Origin: Bacteroidia bacterium
Lineage (GTDB): Bacteria > Bacteroidota > Bacteroidia > AKYH767-A > OLB10
NCBI GenBank assembly: GCA_017995075.1
Contig: JAGOJO010000011.1
Coordinates: forward strand, 2,331 to 55,028
Direction: 5' to 3'
DNA: 52,698 nt
In this document: positions 1-8,718 of the stretch, one piece after another
Layout: each line of letters opens with the position of its first letter
Numbering within the stretch: position 1 is the stretch's first letter
The notes under the pieces: generated by a model
Databases searched by the model: none
What the model saw: only the letters and a program-made list of their open reading frames with translations
Told to the model about the DNA's origin: nothing
Translations under genes and position numbers: made by a program

Positions 1-177
1 CCTATCTGGGGACTTTATATGAAGAAAGTTTATGCAGATCCTTCTCTCAATTATTCAAAAGGTGGATTTGAGCCGCCCGAAAAACCACTGGGAGTAGAAC
101 TGGATTGTTCGAAGTATAAGAGTCCGGTAAACCAACAAAACGGTGGTGATGATTTTGATATTGGAATGACGCCCTGA
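1..177 (+). CDS. C-terminal fragment of penicillin-binding protein 1A-like transglycosylase/transpeptidase (partial, 5' end outside window)
   Basis: An open frame enters from the window edge and ends at a TGA at 175-177, giving 58 residues. It begins PIWGLYMKKVYADPSL, which resembles the segment just after the transpeptidase domain of class A penicillin-binding proteins of Bacteroidota, where a phrase of the type 'P-I-x-G-x-Y/F-M-K-K-V-Y-A-D' is common. The tail is polar and low-complexity (NQQNGGDDFDIGMTP). The catalytic domains lie outside the window, so the call rests on this short stretch alone. The next gene starts 9 bases downstream on the same strand. Confidence 0.6.
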   Translation, partial: PIWGLYMKKVYADPSLNYSKGGFEPPEKPLGVELDCSKYKSPVNQQNGGDDFDIGMTP

Positions 178-186
178 TACCTGCGA

Positions 187-1437
187 ATGAAAACGTCACT
201 CTCTTCTTTTCGTAGTGCCGGTGCCGTTTATGTTTATACAACTCTTTTTGTGAGTGTATTAATGGCTGTGTTCATGCCGGAAGTTGTTTTCGAAGGCGAT
301 GTACATTGGTGGAAGGTATGGGCAACATTTATTGCTGAGCACGGACTCGCTGCCGCCTACACGAGTCCTGATCTCAATTATCAGCCCGGATTACTGTACG
401 TACTAAAGATCTACGAATGGCTATGTGACGGCAAAATTGAAACATCCATCGTATTGCTCAAGCAATTGTTTTTTGTTTTTGATGTTGCTGCTGTGATAAT
501 AGCAGGATTCTTATTGATACGATTTCAGCAATCACCCTATTGGTCGTGGTTGATCTTGTTGAATCCCGGATTTTTATACAATACGTTTTTATGGGGACAG
601 TGCGATAGTATCTATATGCTGTTTTGCCTCCTCACGATACTCTGCCTTGTACTCGACAAACCTTATCTTGCCATCAGCTTTTTTTCTGCAGCATTGCTCT
701 CCAAACCACAAGCAATATTTATGGGGCCTTTGCTTCTCTTAATTTATTGGTCGTGGTGGAAGGAACAGCCCATACGCTGGGTAAAATCGGTGTTGGTATT
801 TGCAGGTTCATTGTGCTTTGTTTCGCTTCCCTTCATTCTCCATGGTGATGGTGACAAACTCATCAGCCTCACGCTTGGAGCAGTTGACAGACTCCCTTCC
901 ATCAGCATGCACGCCTACAACATCTGGTATCTGCTTATTCCCGGGAAAGATCTGGTATGGGAGCCGGACAACAAGGTGTTTCTTTTCCTCACACTTCGCA
1001 ATTGGGGACTCATCCTGTTTACCATCGCCATGATTTTTACCTTACGCCCCTTATTACCTCTTTTTAAAAAATCAACGATCGGTCATGGAAGTTATCCCCG
1101 GCAAATGACCAGTCACCTTTTTCTCGCCTTCGCACTCGTCAATATGGTTTTCTTCTTTTTCAATACTCAGATGCATGAACGGTATATCCACACCGCCATT
1201 CTTTTTGTTGGCATTTATGCGATATTGGAAAAAGACCTCATTCCCTTTATTGTGCTTTCTATCGCCTATTTCCTTAACCTCGACCACCTGATGCATCATG
1301 TACGCTTCCCGGATGCTGTATACCACGCTATACTGCCCTATAATCCCCTCTTTATCGCCTTGTTATATCTTTTTGTCATGGTCTGGTCGTGGAAAGTGCT
1401 TTACCGGCACCAATGGACCATCACTGAAACCCCTTAA
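187..1437 (+). CDS. GT-C fold polyprenyl-phosphate-sugar-dependent membrane glycosyltransferase (mannosyltransferase-like)
   Basis: A 416-residue multi-pass membrane protein with about ten hydrophobic segments. After the first membrane segment a periplasmic loop carries an acidic stretch (FEGDVHWWKVWA) and then PDLNYQPGLLYVL. Later comes LNPGFLYNTFLWGQCDSIY; the 'N-P ... W-G-Q-x-D-S-I-Y' phrase is typical of GT-C enzymes of the ALG6/ALG8, PIG-M and GT87 type that take a sugar from a lipid-phosphate carrier. The protein probably acts in the inner membrane with its active site facing the periplasm. Acceptor and sugar cannot be read from the sequence. It starts with ATG 9 bases after the preceding gene, and further GT-C genes follow after the CoA-transferase pair. 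Confidence 0.72.
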   Translation: MKTSLSSFRSAGAVYVYTTLFVSVLMAVFMPEVVFEGDVHWWKVWATFIAEHGLAAAYTSPDLNYQPGLLYVLKIYEWLCDGKIETSIVLLKQLFFVFDVAAVIIAGFLLIRFQQSPYWSWLILLNPGFLYNTFLWGQCDSIYMLFCLLTILCLVLDKPYLAISFFSAALLSKPQAIFMGPLLLLIYWSWWKEQPIRWVKSVLVFAGSLCFVSLPFILHGDGDKLISLTLGAVDRLPSISMHAYNIWYLLIPGKDLVWEPDNKVFLFLTLRNWGLILFTIAMIFTLRPLLPLFKKSTIGHGSYPRQMTSHLFLAFALVNMVFFFFNTQMHERYIHTAILFVGIYAILEKDLIPFIVLSIAYFLNLDHLMHHVRFPDAVYHAILPYNPLFIALLYLFVMVWSWKVLYRHQWTITETP

Positions 1438-1491
1438 GTCCCGCCGAATCCCTGTTTTTTAATAATTTTACAACATCATTTAAATCACACA

Positions 1492-2190
1492 ATGAATAAA
1501 GTAGTCAGTGGAGCCGAAGCGGCCATCAGCGATATACAAGACGGAGCAGTCATCATGTTAGGAGGATTCGGATTATGTGGAATTCCTGAAAACTGCATCA
1601 CCGCACTCGTAAAAAAGGGTGTAAAAGATCTCACCTGTATCTCCAACAATGCAGGCGTTGATGATTTTGGAATCGGATTAATGCTCAAAACGCGACAGGT
1701 AAAAAAAATGATCTCTTCCTATGTAGGAGAAAATGCCGAGTTCGAACGTCAGCTACTTAGCGGAGAGTTGGAAGTGGATTTAATACCACAAGGCACACTG
1801 GCCACCCGTTGCATGGCAGCAGCATATGGAATGCCCGCCGTATGGGTACGCGCAGGAGTCGGCACCGAAATCGCCAATGGAAAAGAGGTTCGTAATTTCA
1901 ACGGAATCGATTATCTCCTCGAATATGCATTTGAAGCAGAATTCTCCATCGTGAAAGCCTGGAAAGGAGACACACACGGGAATCTGATCTTCCGCAAAAC
2001 AACCCGAAACTTCAACATGCCAATGGCCATGGGAGGAAAGATCACCATTGCAGAAGTAGAGGAACTCGTTCCCGCCGGACAACTCGATCCTGATGCCATA
2101 CATGTTCCTGGTATTTATGTCCATCGCATCTTCCAGGGCAATAACTACGAGAAGCGTATCGAACAACGAACTGTACGTGCAAAATCTTAA
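1492..2190 (+). CDS. scoA: 3-oxoacid CoA-transferase subunit A
   Basis: A 232-residue alpha subunit of a family I CoA-transferase, which moves CoA from succinyl-CoA to acetoacetate or a similar 3-oxoacid in ketone-body and butanoate metabolism in the cytoplasm. The GGFGLCGIPENCI motif lies near residues 24-36 and the family phrase ISNNAGVDDFGIGLML follows. KMISSYVGENAEFERQLLSGELEVDLIPQGTLA is a characteristic stretch, described here only in part. Length matches the usual 230-235 residues. The beta subunit starts 57 bases downstream on the same strand, so the two are almost certainly co-transcribed. The gene is metabolically unrelated to its glycosyltransferase neighbours. Confidence 0.93.
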   Translation: MNKVVSGAEAAISDIQDGAVIMLGGFGLCGIPENCITALVKKGVKDLTCISNNAGVDDFGIGLMLKTRQVKKMISSYVGENAEFERQLLSGELEVDLIPQGTLATRCMAAAYGMPAVWVRAGVGTEIANGKEVRNFNGIDYLLEYAFEAEFSIVKAWKGDTHGNLIFRKTTRNFNMPMAMGGKITIAEVEELVPAGQLDPDAIHVPGIYVHRIFQGNNYEKRIEQRTVRAKS

Positions 2191-2247
2191 GAAATCATAG
2201 CCTTCATAATTAATCAGTGGCCCATAGTAAATATAAAACGTACCGAA

Positions 2248-2907
2248 ATGCTTGACAAGAACGGAATAGCGAAACGAATCGCAAAGGAAGTAAGAGACGG
2301 TTATTACGTTAACCTCGGAATCGGAATACCAACCCTTGTTGCAAATTATATTCCCCAGGGAGTGAATGTAACATTACAATCTGAAAACGGAATGTTGGGA
2401 ATGGGCCCATTTCCATTCGAAGGAGATGAAGATCCGGATCTCATCAACGCAGGGAAACAAACGATAACCGAAGTACCTGGAACGGCCTATTTTGATTCCG
2501 CATTAAGCTTTGGTATGATCAGAGCAGGCAAAGTAGATCTTACGATTTTAGGAGCAATGGAAGTAAGTGAAGAAGGAGATATTGCCAACTGGAAGATACC
2601 CGGAAAGATGGTAAAGGGAATGGGCGGAGCGATGGATTTAGTTGCAGCAGCAAAAAACATCATCGTAGCCATGCAACATGTCAATAAAGCAGGAGAAAGT
2701 AAACTGCTTCCCGCTTGTTCATTGCCATTAACCGGAGTAAAGTGTGTCAAGAAGATTGTGACTGAGCTGGCAGTACTTGAAGTTGTACCGGGCAAAGGCT
2801 TTGTGCTGCTTGAGCGTGCTCCTGGTGTAACGGTAGAGGATATCCGAAAAGCCACTGCGGGCAAACTGGTGATAGAAGGGGAGATACCTGAAATGAAACT
2901 TGATTAA
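2248..2907 (+). CDS. scoB: 3-oxoacid CoA-transferase subunit B
   Basis: A 219-residue beta subunit that pairs with the gene just upstream to form a succinyl-CoA:3-oxoacid CoA-transferase. It shows GIGIPTLVANYIP near residues 25-37 and then SENGMLGMGP, whose glutamate is the residue that forms the thioester intermediate in this family. The phrase GGAMDLVAAAKNIIVAMQH is also diagnostic. Length is normal and no key residue is missing. The next gene starts at an ATG two bases after this stop, so the glycosyltransferase downstream may be read from the same transcript although its role is different. Confidence 0.93.
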   Translation: MLDKNGIAKRIAKEVRDGYYVNLGIGIPTLVANYIPQGVNVTLQSENGMLGMGPFPFEGDEDPDLINAGKQTITEVPGTAYFDSALSFGMIRAGKVDLTILGAMEVSEEGDIANWKIPGKMVKGMGGAMDLVAAAKNIIVAMQHVNKAGESKLLPACSLPLTGVKCVKKIVTELAVLEVVPGKGFVLLERAPGVTVEDIRKATAGKLVIEGEIPEMKLD

Positions 2908-2908
2908 C

Positions 2909-4459
2909 ATGTTGGGTGCAGGATCTGTATTTGAGAAACTGAGGACCTGGCACCTCTTGTTGATTCTTGCTTTGCTCTATGGGATATTGGGCATCTATAA
3001 TATTCTTCCATTACGTCCACAGTCAGTACACCAATGGGCACAATGTGATCGTGCAAGTGTAGCCTGGAACTATTATAAAGGGTATGCTGATTTTTTTCAT
3101 CCAAGGGTAAATAATACAGATAATGGAACCGGCATCACCGGGCTTGAGTTTCCGATAGTGCAATATTTTGTATCGATATTGTATCGTCTTTTCGGCTTTC
3201 ATGAATGGCTTTACCGGCTTACCACCTTGGTAGTGTTTACCTTTGGAGCAATCTCTGTCTTCAGACTGGCAAATTATTTTTTAAAAGACGGATTACACTC
3301 TTTGCTGATAATGGTATTGTATGTATGTTCACCATTGTTGACATTTTATTCGTGTAGTTTTTTGCCGGATATCTATAGTTTGAGTTTTGCAATGATATCA
3401 TGGGCTGGTTTGTTAAGAATCAAGGATTACTATAATACTTCAAATGTATTAAGATGGTTCCTTCCCATCATGATATCCTGCCTGATAAAACCAAACTCAC
3501 TTATTCATCTTCCTGTTATGTGGTTGTTTCAATACAGAGAAGGGATCTGGGAAAAGAAAAAATGGATAAAACTGGGAAGTTGTTACTTTTTAGTCGTGGT
3601 TTCTACCTTCAGTTGGTATTATTACGCATCCTGGTTAAGTAGGTCAGTGCAATCAGAAGTGTTTTTATTGCATCTGCGTCCACCTGGCAGCTGGCAGGAA
3701 GTAAAAGATGTTTGGGAAAGAGTGCGTCTGGACTGGTTAGAAAGAGTTTATCATCCATTGATTCTGGCATCTATTTTATTAGCTGGTTTGATTTTTATCA
3801 TTATGGATCGCCCATTGAGGAATAAATTTGCAGCTTACACCTTCGTCATGTTCTTAGGAACCTGTGCATTTCTTTATGTAATGTTTTTACAACTGGCATA
3901 TCATGATTATTATTTTATTACAATGTTCCCTTCATTAGTGTTTCTGCTAATATTTATTTTCTATAGTATAAATAATCGTTTGGATGCGCGTTGGAAATTA
4001 CTTTTTACAGGCTTACTTGGGTGTCTACTGGCGGTTCAATTTTACTTTGCTAAATCACATGTACGTTATGCTCATAAAAGAGGTAGTTGGATGTATGGTT
4101 CATTACAAAATGATTTATATTTTGATTCAGATTATTTTTTAGTACCTTCAGGTATTAAACCGGAAGATCAAATTATTTGTATTTATGATCACTCACCAAA
4201 TATCTCTTTGTACCTGATGGGAAGAAAGGGAGTAACTATACCATGCAGGAATGTGCCGGAAACATTGAATGGATATTTGAACACTGGGAGGTTTAAATAT
4301 GTGATATACAATCGGTTTAGTGGTGTGGAGGGATTTGCATTCCGGTCTGAAGATTACCCATTGGACCATGTATTAGATACAAATGGCATTCATGTTTTTA
4401 AATTATCTTCGTCCTTTCATCCAAGTGGCGTTCAAGTCTCCCTATCCCCATGGAATTAA
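2909..4459 (+). CDS. ArnT/GT39-like integral membrane glycosyltransferase
   Basis: A 516-residue protein with an N-terminal membrane anchor and about ten further hydrophobic segments, ending in a soluble tail of about 120 residues. The first periplasmic loop holds LRPQSVHQWAQCDRASVAWNYYKG, shown only as a landmark, where the D/R pair sits in the position of the acidic motif of GT-C enzymes. The protein is related to the dolichyl-phosphate-mannose and ArnT group, which moves a sugar from a polyprenyl phosphate to a periplasmic acceptor. I use the ATG at 2909, just after the scoB stop; a TTG nine bases upstream would overlap scoB. The GT2 gene downstream overlaps by 10 bases and probably supplies the lipid-linked sugar donor. 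Confidence 0.68.
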   Translation: MLGAGSVFEKLRTWHLLLILALLYGILGIYNILPLRPQSVHQWAQCDRASVAWNYYKGYADFFHPRVNNTDNGTGITGLEFPIVQYFVSILYRLFGFHEWLYRLTTLVVFTFGAISVFRLANYFLKDGLHSLLIMVLYVCSPLLTFYSCSFLPDIYSLSFAMISWAGLLRIKDYYNTSNVLRWFLPIMISCLIKPNSLIHLPVMWLFQYREGIWEKKKWIKLGSCYFLVVVSTFSWYYYASWLSRSVQSEVFLLHLRPPGSWQEVKDVWERVRLDWLERVYHPLILASILLAGLIFIIMDRPLRNKFAAYTFVMFLGTCAFLYVMFLQLAYHDYYFITMFPSLVFLLIFIFYSINNRLDARWKLLFTGLLGCLLAVQFYFAKSHVRYAHKRGSWMYGSLQNDLYFDSDYFLVPSGIKPEDQIICIYDHSPNISLYLMGRKGVTIPCRNVPETLNGYLNTGRFKYVIYNRFSGVEGFAFRSEDYPLDHVLDTNGIHVFKLSSSFHPSGVQVSLSPWN

Positions 4460-5394
4460 GTATCATCATTCCCATTTATAATGAAGAGGGTAACTTAAAT
4501 TTACTCTATGAACGTATATCCAAGGTCGCAGCAAGTATTACGAACGATTATGAGTTGATCTTTATTAACGACGGGAGTAGAGATAACTCACTTCAAATGA
4601 TTGTCTCGATGGCTGTTAGTGATCAACATGTACGATACATTAATTTCTCCCGGAATTTCGGTCATCAGATTGCGGTTACAGCGGGTATTGACCATTGCAG
4701 TGGCGAAGCTGTGGCAATAATTGATGCAGACCTTCAGGATCCCCCTGAACTGATTGTTGAATTGTATAACAAGATGAAAGAGGGGTATCAGGTTGTTTAT
4801 GCCCGCAGGAGAAGCCGTTCAGGAGAGAGTTTCATGAAGAAGTTTACGGCTAAAATGTTTTATCGTATTCTTGCGAAAATTACTTCTATTAAAATTCCGG
4901 TTGATACAGGTGATTTCAGAATCATGCATCGAAAGATTATCGATGTGCTTAAACAAATGCCTGAACAGCAGAAATATCTTCGTGGTCAAATAGCATGGGC
5001 TGGATTCAAACAAACTTATATACTTTACGACCGTGATGAACGCCATGCAGGTTCAACAGGATATACCTACAAAAAAATGATTCGTTTTGCTTTAGACGGC
5101 ATAACCGGATTCTCGAATCTTCCATTAAAGTTTGCAACTATTGCAGGATTTATTGTAAGTGGTGTTACGTTTCTTGTGAGTTTATATGCATTGTATGCCC
5201 GCTTCATTGCTAAAGATTATGTGCCCGGCTGGACCTCGTTGATTTTGGCTGTATTGTTTATTGGTGGTGTACAGTTAATATCGATCGGTATTATAGGAGA
5301 ATATATGAGCAGGATGAGTGCCAATGTACGGAATCGTCCATTGTATATAGTGGATGAGAAAAACTTGATTGAGAAAAATGAAATTGCAAGATAG
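4450..5394 (+). CDS. GT2 polyprenyl-phosphate glycosyltransferase (GtrB/ArnC/DPM1-like)
   Basis: A 314-residue family 2 glycosyltransferase that loads a sugar from a nucleotide donor onto undecaprenyl phosphate on the cytoplasmic face of the inner membrane. The N-terminal GT-A domain starts SIIIPIYNEEGNL, has FINDGSRDNS near residue 40 and the metal-binding D92-A-D94 within DADLQDPPEL. The phrase GSTGYTYKKMIRFALDGITGFS and two C-terminal membrane segments (about residues 230-255 and 265-290) are typical of the GtrB/ArnC/YfdH group. It overlaps the upstream GT39-like gene by 10 bases and the downstream membrane gene by 17, which points to translational coupling of donor synthesis and periplasmic transfer. 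Confidence 0.88.
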   Translation: MELSIIIPIYNEEGNLNLLYERISKVAASITNDYELIFINDGSRDNSLQMIVSMAVSDQHVRYINFSRNFGHQIAVTAGIDHCSGEAVAIIDADLQDPPELIVELYNKMKEGYQVVYARRRSRSGESFMKKFTAKMFYRILAKITSIKIPVDTGDFRIMHRKIIDVLKQMPEQQKYLRGQIAWAGFKQTYILYDRDERHAGSTGYTYKKMIRFALDGITGFSNLPLKFATIAGFIVSGVTFLVSLYALYARFIAKDYVPGWTSLILAVLFIGGVQLISIGIIGEYMSRMSANVRNRPLYIVDEKNLIEKNEIAR

Positions 5395-6676
5395 TTTTCT
5401 TGAATTGACTCATCGATTTTATGCGATGTATGAGAAACTAATGAGTAATCGTTTTTCTTTTTTTATTCTCCCGTTTGGCGTGGTTTTGTTTTACTTTCTT
5501 TTTCTTTTATCAGGAAAGATTCCTAATCCGGATGAAATTAATTTAATTATGTATGACGCCGGATGGTATGATAGCATTGCCAAAAGCGGATATGTTTTTA
5601 AATTTCAAGAACAATGTAATCTTGCTTTTTTTCCTTTATTTCCAATGACATGGCGATTTCTCAGTCTTAATCCTGTTACAGTTTCGATATTAAACGGAGG
5701 CGTTATTTTGCTTACGTTGTGGTTGATGATGAGAGGACTTCATTTAACATTCGATGAGATATTACGGTATTTTGTCTCGCCATCGTTGATTTTTTGTTTT
5801 TTACCATTTTCTGAATCATTCTTTTATTTTTCATCAGCTTTAATTATAATTGGTTTGTATAGAAACTCAAATGGATTGCTTTTTTTAGGTGTATTATTAG
5901 CTGGTTTAAGCCGTTCCGTATCAGTGTTTATTATACCTATGATATTTTTTGCTTTTTTACCATCCTTTATTGACCGGGACAAACGAGTAGGTGCATTTAG
6001 GAATTTCCTGTTATTGGTTTTTTCTGCATTATTTTCGTTACTGCTTGTTGGTATCTGGCAATATATCTATACAAAAAGGTGGTTTGAATTTTTAACTGTA
6101 CAGAAGTATTGGAATAAAAACTGGCAAATTCCGGAAATGCCCTTGACAACATGGGGCTTTGAAGAAATGGTATGGCTGGATGGAACTGCATTACTATTAA
6201 CATTGCTGGCTTTTCTGGTTTCCATTCTTTGTTTCTACAGAATAGTAAGAAATGTGCAATCATCAGTCTTTCATCCCGGCTTTTTGTTTTCTATTGCTTA
6301 TTTGTCTATAATTGGTTTAGCTACTCTATTTTATAGTAATACTTCACAGAACACCTCTGTGTTAAGTATTAACCGATATGTATTTGCCACACCTTTTGCA
6401 GGATATTTTTTAATGGGACTAAGAGGTTTTGAGTTTAGTTTAAAAACCAAGGTGATCATTGTTGCATTTTTATCATTTACAATTATGGTCGCTTTTGGAA
6501 TTTTTAGCTCCGAGTTGGAATCAATGAAGGGAATGATGTATTTTTTGATATATATTATTTTTTACTTTATTGGAATTCAATTCAAAGAAATCCCCTCCTT
6601 AGTTATTTTACCAATAAATTTGTATCTTCTTTATCTCCTTTTAGGAAGGTACATGATGGGTTATTGGATTGGATAA
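5378..6676 (+). CDS. PIG-V-like GT-C membrane mannosyltransferase family protein
   Basis: A 432-residue protein that is almost entirely hydrophobic, with roughly ten to twelve membrane segments. Near residues 55-90 it has YDAGWYDSIAKSGYVF, a run of about ten residues, then LAFFPLFPMTWRF. The pattern 'W/D-x-x-W-Y-x-x-I-A-x-x-G-Y' followed by 'A-F-F-P-L-x-P' is the signature of PIG-V/GPI-mannosyltransferase-2-like GT-C enzymes also found in bacteria. I take the ATG at 5378; a TTG at 5369 is in frame but unnecessary. The start lies inside the upstream GT2 gene, so the two are coupled. The donor is presumably the polyprenyl-phosphate sugar made by that GT2; the acceptor is unknown. Confidence 0.65.
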   Translation: MKLQDSFLELTHRFYAMYEKLMSNRFSFFILPFGVVLFYFLFLLSGKIPNPDEINLIMYDAGWYDSIAKSGYVFKFQEQCNLAFFPLFPMTWRFLSLNPVTVSILNGGVILLTLWLMMRGLHLTFDEILRYFVSPSLIFCFLPFSESFFYFSSALIIIGLYRNSNGLLFLGVLLAGLSRSVSVFIIPMIFFAFLPSFIDRDKRVGAFRNFLLLVFSALFSLLLVGIWQYIYTKRWFEFLTVQKYWNKNWQIPEMPLTTWGFEEMVWLDGTALLLTLLAFLVSILCFYRIVRNVQSSVFHPGFLFSIAYLSIIGLATLFYSNTSQNTSVLSINRYVFATPFAGYFLMGLRGFEFSLKTKVIIVAFLSFTIMVAFGIFSSELESMKGMMYFLIYIIFYFIGIQFKEIPSLVILPINLYLLYLLLGRYMMGYWIG

Positions 6677-6689
6677 TTCTTATGCTTAT

Positions 6690-6718
6690 TTGGCAATCAC
6701 TAAAATCCTGTATATTTG
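6690..6718 (+). promoter_or_regulatory. Bacteroidota-type promoter for the lipoprotein gene at 6723
   Basis: TTG at 6690-6692, 18 bases, then a perfect -7 box TATATTTG at 6711-6718. Only four bases separate the -7 box from the ATG at 6723, so transcription would begin at or within a few bases of the start codon. This also suggests that the lipoprotein-MBOAT-AlgJ genes form a unit separate from the upstream glycosyltransferases. Confidence 0.6.
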
Positions 6719-6722
6719 AACT

Positions 6723-7256
6723 ATGAAAACCTTAAAACTTGTTTGCGTACTTCTGGCAGGAACATTATTGAATTCATGTAGTTTCTTTGAAGATAAAGGA
6801 ATTGCCTCCTATATGAGTGATATGGAGACACAGTATGTCTGGACTGATACTCCTTCTCCTAATTTGTTGGTAAATGATATGGCATATTCGGGGACAATGG
6901 TTTGCCGAATTGATGCAGCAAATGCATACTCTCCAACGTTTAATTTAAAAGTGAAAGAGTGTGCAAATGGAGTTGTTCCTACAGTGGTTAAGGTTGGTGC
7001 CTGGTTAAAATGTACAAGCAATGAAGCTAAGCCTACTTTAGTTGTAGAAGTTAGAGATGAAAACAAAAACCCTCTAACATGGATGGGAGAGAACTTTACC
7101 GGGCCAAAGCTGATTTTAAATGAGTGGAGTTATTATGAACATGAGTTTAAATTGTCTTCGGATTATATGAAAGAGAATAACTACCTCCGCATTTATTGTA
7201 CAAACGATAGAACACAAGCTGTACTATGTGATGACTTGTCAGTAGTTTTTTATTAA
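6723..7256 (+). CDS. Small lipoprotein, predicted beta-rich, of unknown function
   Basis: A 177-residue protein with a clear lipoprotein signal: basic start, hydrophobic core and lipobox LLNSC with the acylated cysteine at residue 19. The mature part alternates short hydrophobic strands and ends RIYCTNDRTQAVLCDDLSVVFY. The overall look, with 'EWSYYEHEFKLSS' and a closing 'CDDLSVVFY', is like the jelly-roll carbohydrate-binding modules that report conformational measures with 'D-D-L-S-V'. That resemblance is an impression, not a family match. It lies directly upstream of the MBOAT O-acyltransferase pair on the same strand and may serve the same surface glycan. Confidence 0.6.
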   Translation: MKTLKLVCVLLAGTLLNSCSFFEDKGIASYMSDMETQYVWTDTPSPNLLVNDMAYSGTMVCRIDAANAYSPTFNLKVKECANGVVPTVVKVGAWLKCTSNEAKPTLVVEVRDENKNPLTWMGENFTGPKLILNEWSYYEHEFKLSSDYMKENNYLRIYCTNDRTQAVLCDDLSVVFY

Positions 7257-7294
7257 ATAAACGTGATGCATTTGTATAAAATGAATCATATATA

Positions 7295-8716
7295 ATGGTT
7301 TTCAGTAGCTTAATATTCCTTTTTTTATTTTTACCAGTAACGCTTGCAGTATATTACCTGCTAAAGGGTAGATTAAGAAATTTTTGGATCGTATTTGTAA
7401 GTATCTTTTTTTATTCGTGGGGTGCACCAAAGTATATATTTGTGGTCTTGCTTGCAATGGGTATTGATTTTCTCATTGCCAAGTGGATTCATAAAGCAAA
7501 AGGAGTATCTAAGAAATGGGTTTTGTTCTTTGGGGTGAGTATTAATGTTGCAGCTTTACTATATTTTAAATATTTTAACTTTTTTATTGATAATATGAAT
7601 ACAATATTAGGTTATTCTGGTTACAGTGCTATTTGTATTGCAAAGGTGGCATTGCCAATTGGTATCTCCTTTTTTACATTTCATGAAATTAGTTATTTGG
7701 TTGATGTATATAGGGCCAAAAAAATGCCTTTCCGGAATATTTCTGATTATGCACTTTATATTTTATTTTTCCCACAACTGGTGGCAGGTCCAATTATTCG
7801 GTTTAATGAGATTTCTGAACAGATTGCAGATTACTCTCGTTCCGTTTCAATAGATGATAAGTTATTTGGTTTTATCAGATTTGTTATTGGCTTGTCTAAA
7901 AAAGTTCTTATTGCAAATGTTTGTGGCGCTTATGCTGATGAAGTGTTTGCATTGGAATCAAATTTTATCTCAACATCTACAGCATGGATTGGCGCTTTGG
8001 CTTATACAATGCAGATATATTTCGATTTCTCTGGATATTCCGACATGGCAATCGGAATTGCAAGAATGCTTGGTTTTATATTCCCGGAGAATTTTAATGC
8101 TCCTTATATTTCTGGAAGTATAACTGAATTTTGGAGACGATGGCATATTTCATTAAGCCGCTGGATCCGCGATTATCTTTATATTGCATTAGGTGGTAAT
8201 AAGGTCTCTCCCGCTCGTATGTATTTCAATTTAATTTTATGTTTCTTAGTTTCAGGTTTCTGGCATGGTGCAGAATGGACTTTTATTCTTTGGGGCGCAT
8301 ACCATGGTTTGTTTTTAATATTGGATAAATTGTTTCTTTTGAAGTTGTTTTCGGGCTTTGGAAAAATCCCATCAGTATTAATTACTTTTATTTTAACAAT
8401 ATTTGGATGGGTGATCTTTCGTTCATCAAGTTTTGATTTTGCAATTGATTTTATTGGTAAAATGTTTGTTCCTGTAATCGGAATGAATAAAATAGCCATG
8501 ACCACTGAGTTTATATATACACTGTCTTTCGCATCCTTATTGGTTTTCTTGCCATTAACTAAAAACGGAAACCTTTTAATGGAAAAAGTTTATTCCGATA
8601 ACTGGAGCGGTTTAAAACTTTTTACATTCGTATTATTTATTTTCTTTCTCTTTTTTTTATGCGTAGGTTCAATTTCAATTACAGGGTTTAATCCGTTTAT
8701 TTATTTCAGATTTTAA
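7295..8716 (+). CDS. MBOAT family O-acyltransferase (AlgI-like)
   Basis: A 473-residue membrane-bound O-acyltransferase with about ten membrane segments, of the length usual for AlgI/DltB/PatA-type enzymes. It carries acyl groups, commonly acetyl, across the inner membrane for modification of a polysaccharide. The core phrases are all present: LPIGISFFTFHEISYLVDVYR, described only as a landmark, FPQLVAGPIIRF, YFDFSGYSDMAIGIARMLG, EFWRRWHISLSRWIRDYLYI and SGFWHGAEWTFILWGAYHG. The conserved histidine is H324 in the FWHG motif, with a second at H337. The AlgJ/AlgX-like gene begins two bases after its stop, matching the standard two-component O-acetylation arrangement. Confidence 0.93.
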   Translation: MVFSSLIFLFLFLPVTLAVYYLLKGRLRNFWIVFVSIFFYSWGAPKYIFVVLLAMGIDFLIAKWIHKAKGVSKKWVLFFGVSINVAALLYFKYFNFFIDNMNTILGYSGYSAICIAKVALPIGISFFTFHEISYLVDVYRAKKMPFRNISDYALYILFFPQLVAGPIIRFNEISEQIADYSRSVSIDDKLFGFIRFVIGLSKKVLIANVCGAYADEVFALESNFISTSTAWIGALAYTMQIYFDFSGYSDMAIGIARMLGFIFPENFNAPYISGSITEFWRRWHISLSRWIRDYLYIALGGNKVSPARMYFNLILCFLVSGFWHGAEWTFILWGAYHGLFLILDKLFLLKLFSGFGKIPSVLITFILTIFGWVIFRSSSFDFAIDFIGKMFVPVIGMNKIAMTTEFIYTLSFASLLVFLPLTKNGNLLMEKVYSDNWSGLKLFTFVLFIFFLFFLCVGSISITGFNPFIYFRF

Positions 8717-8718
8717 CA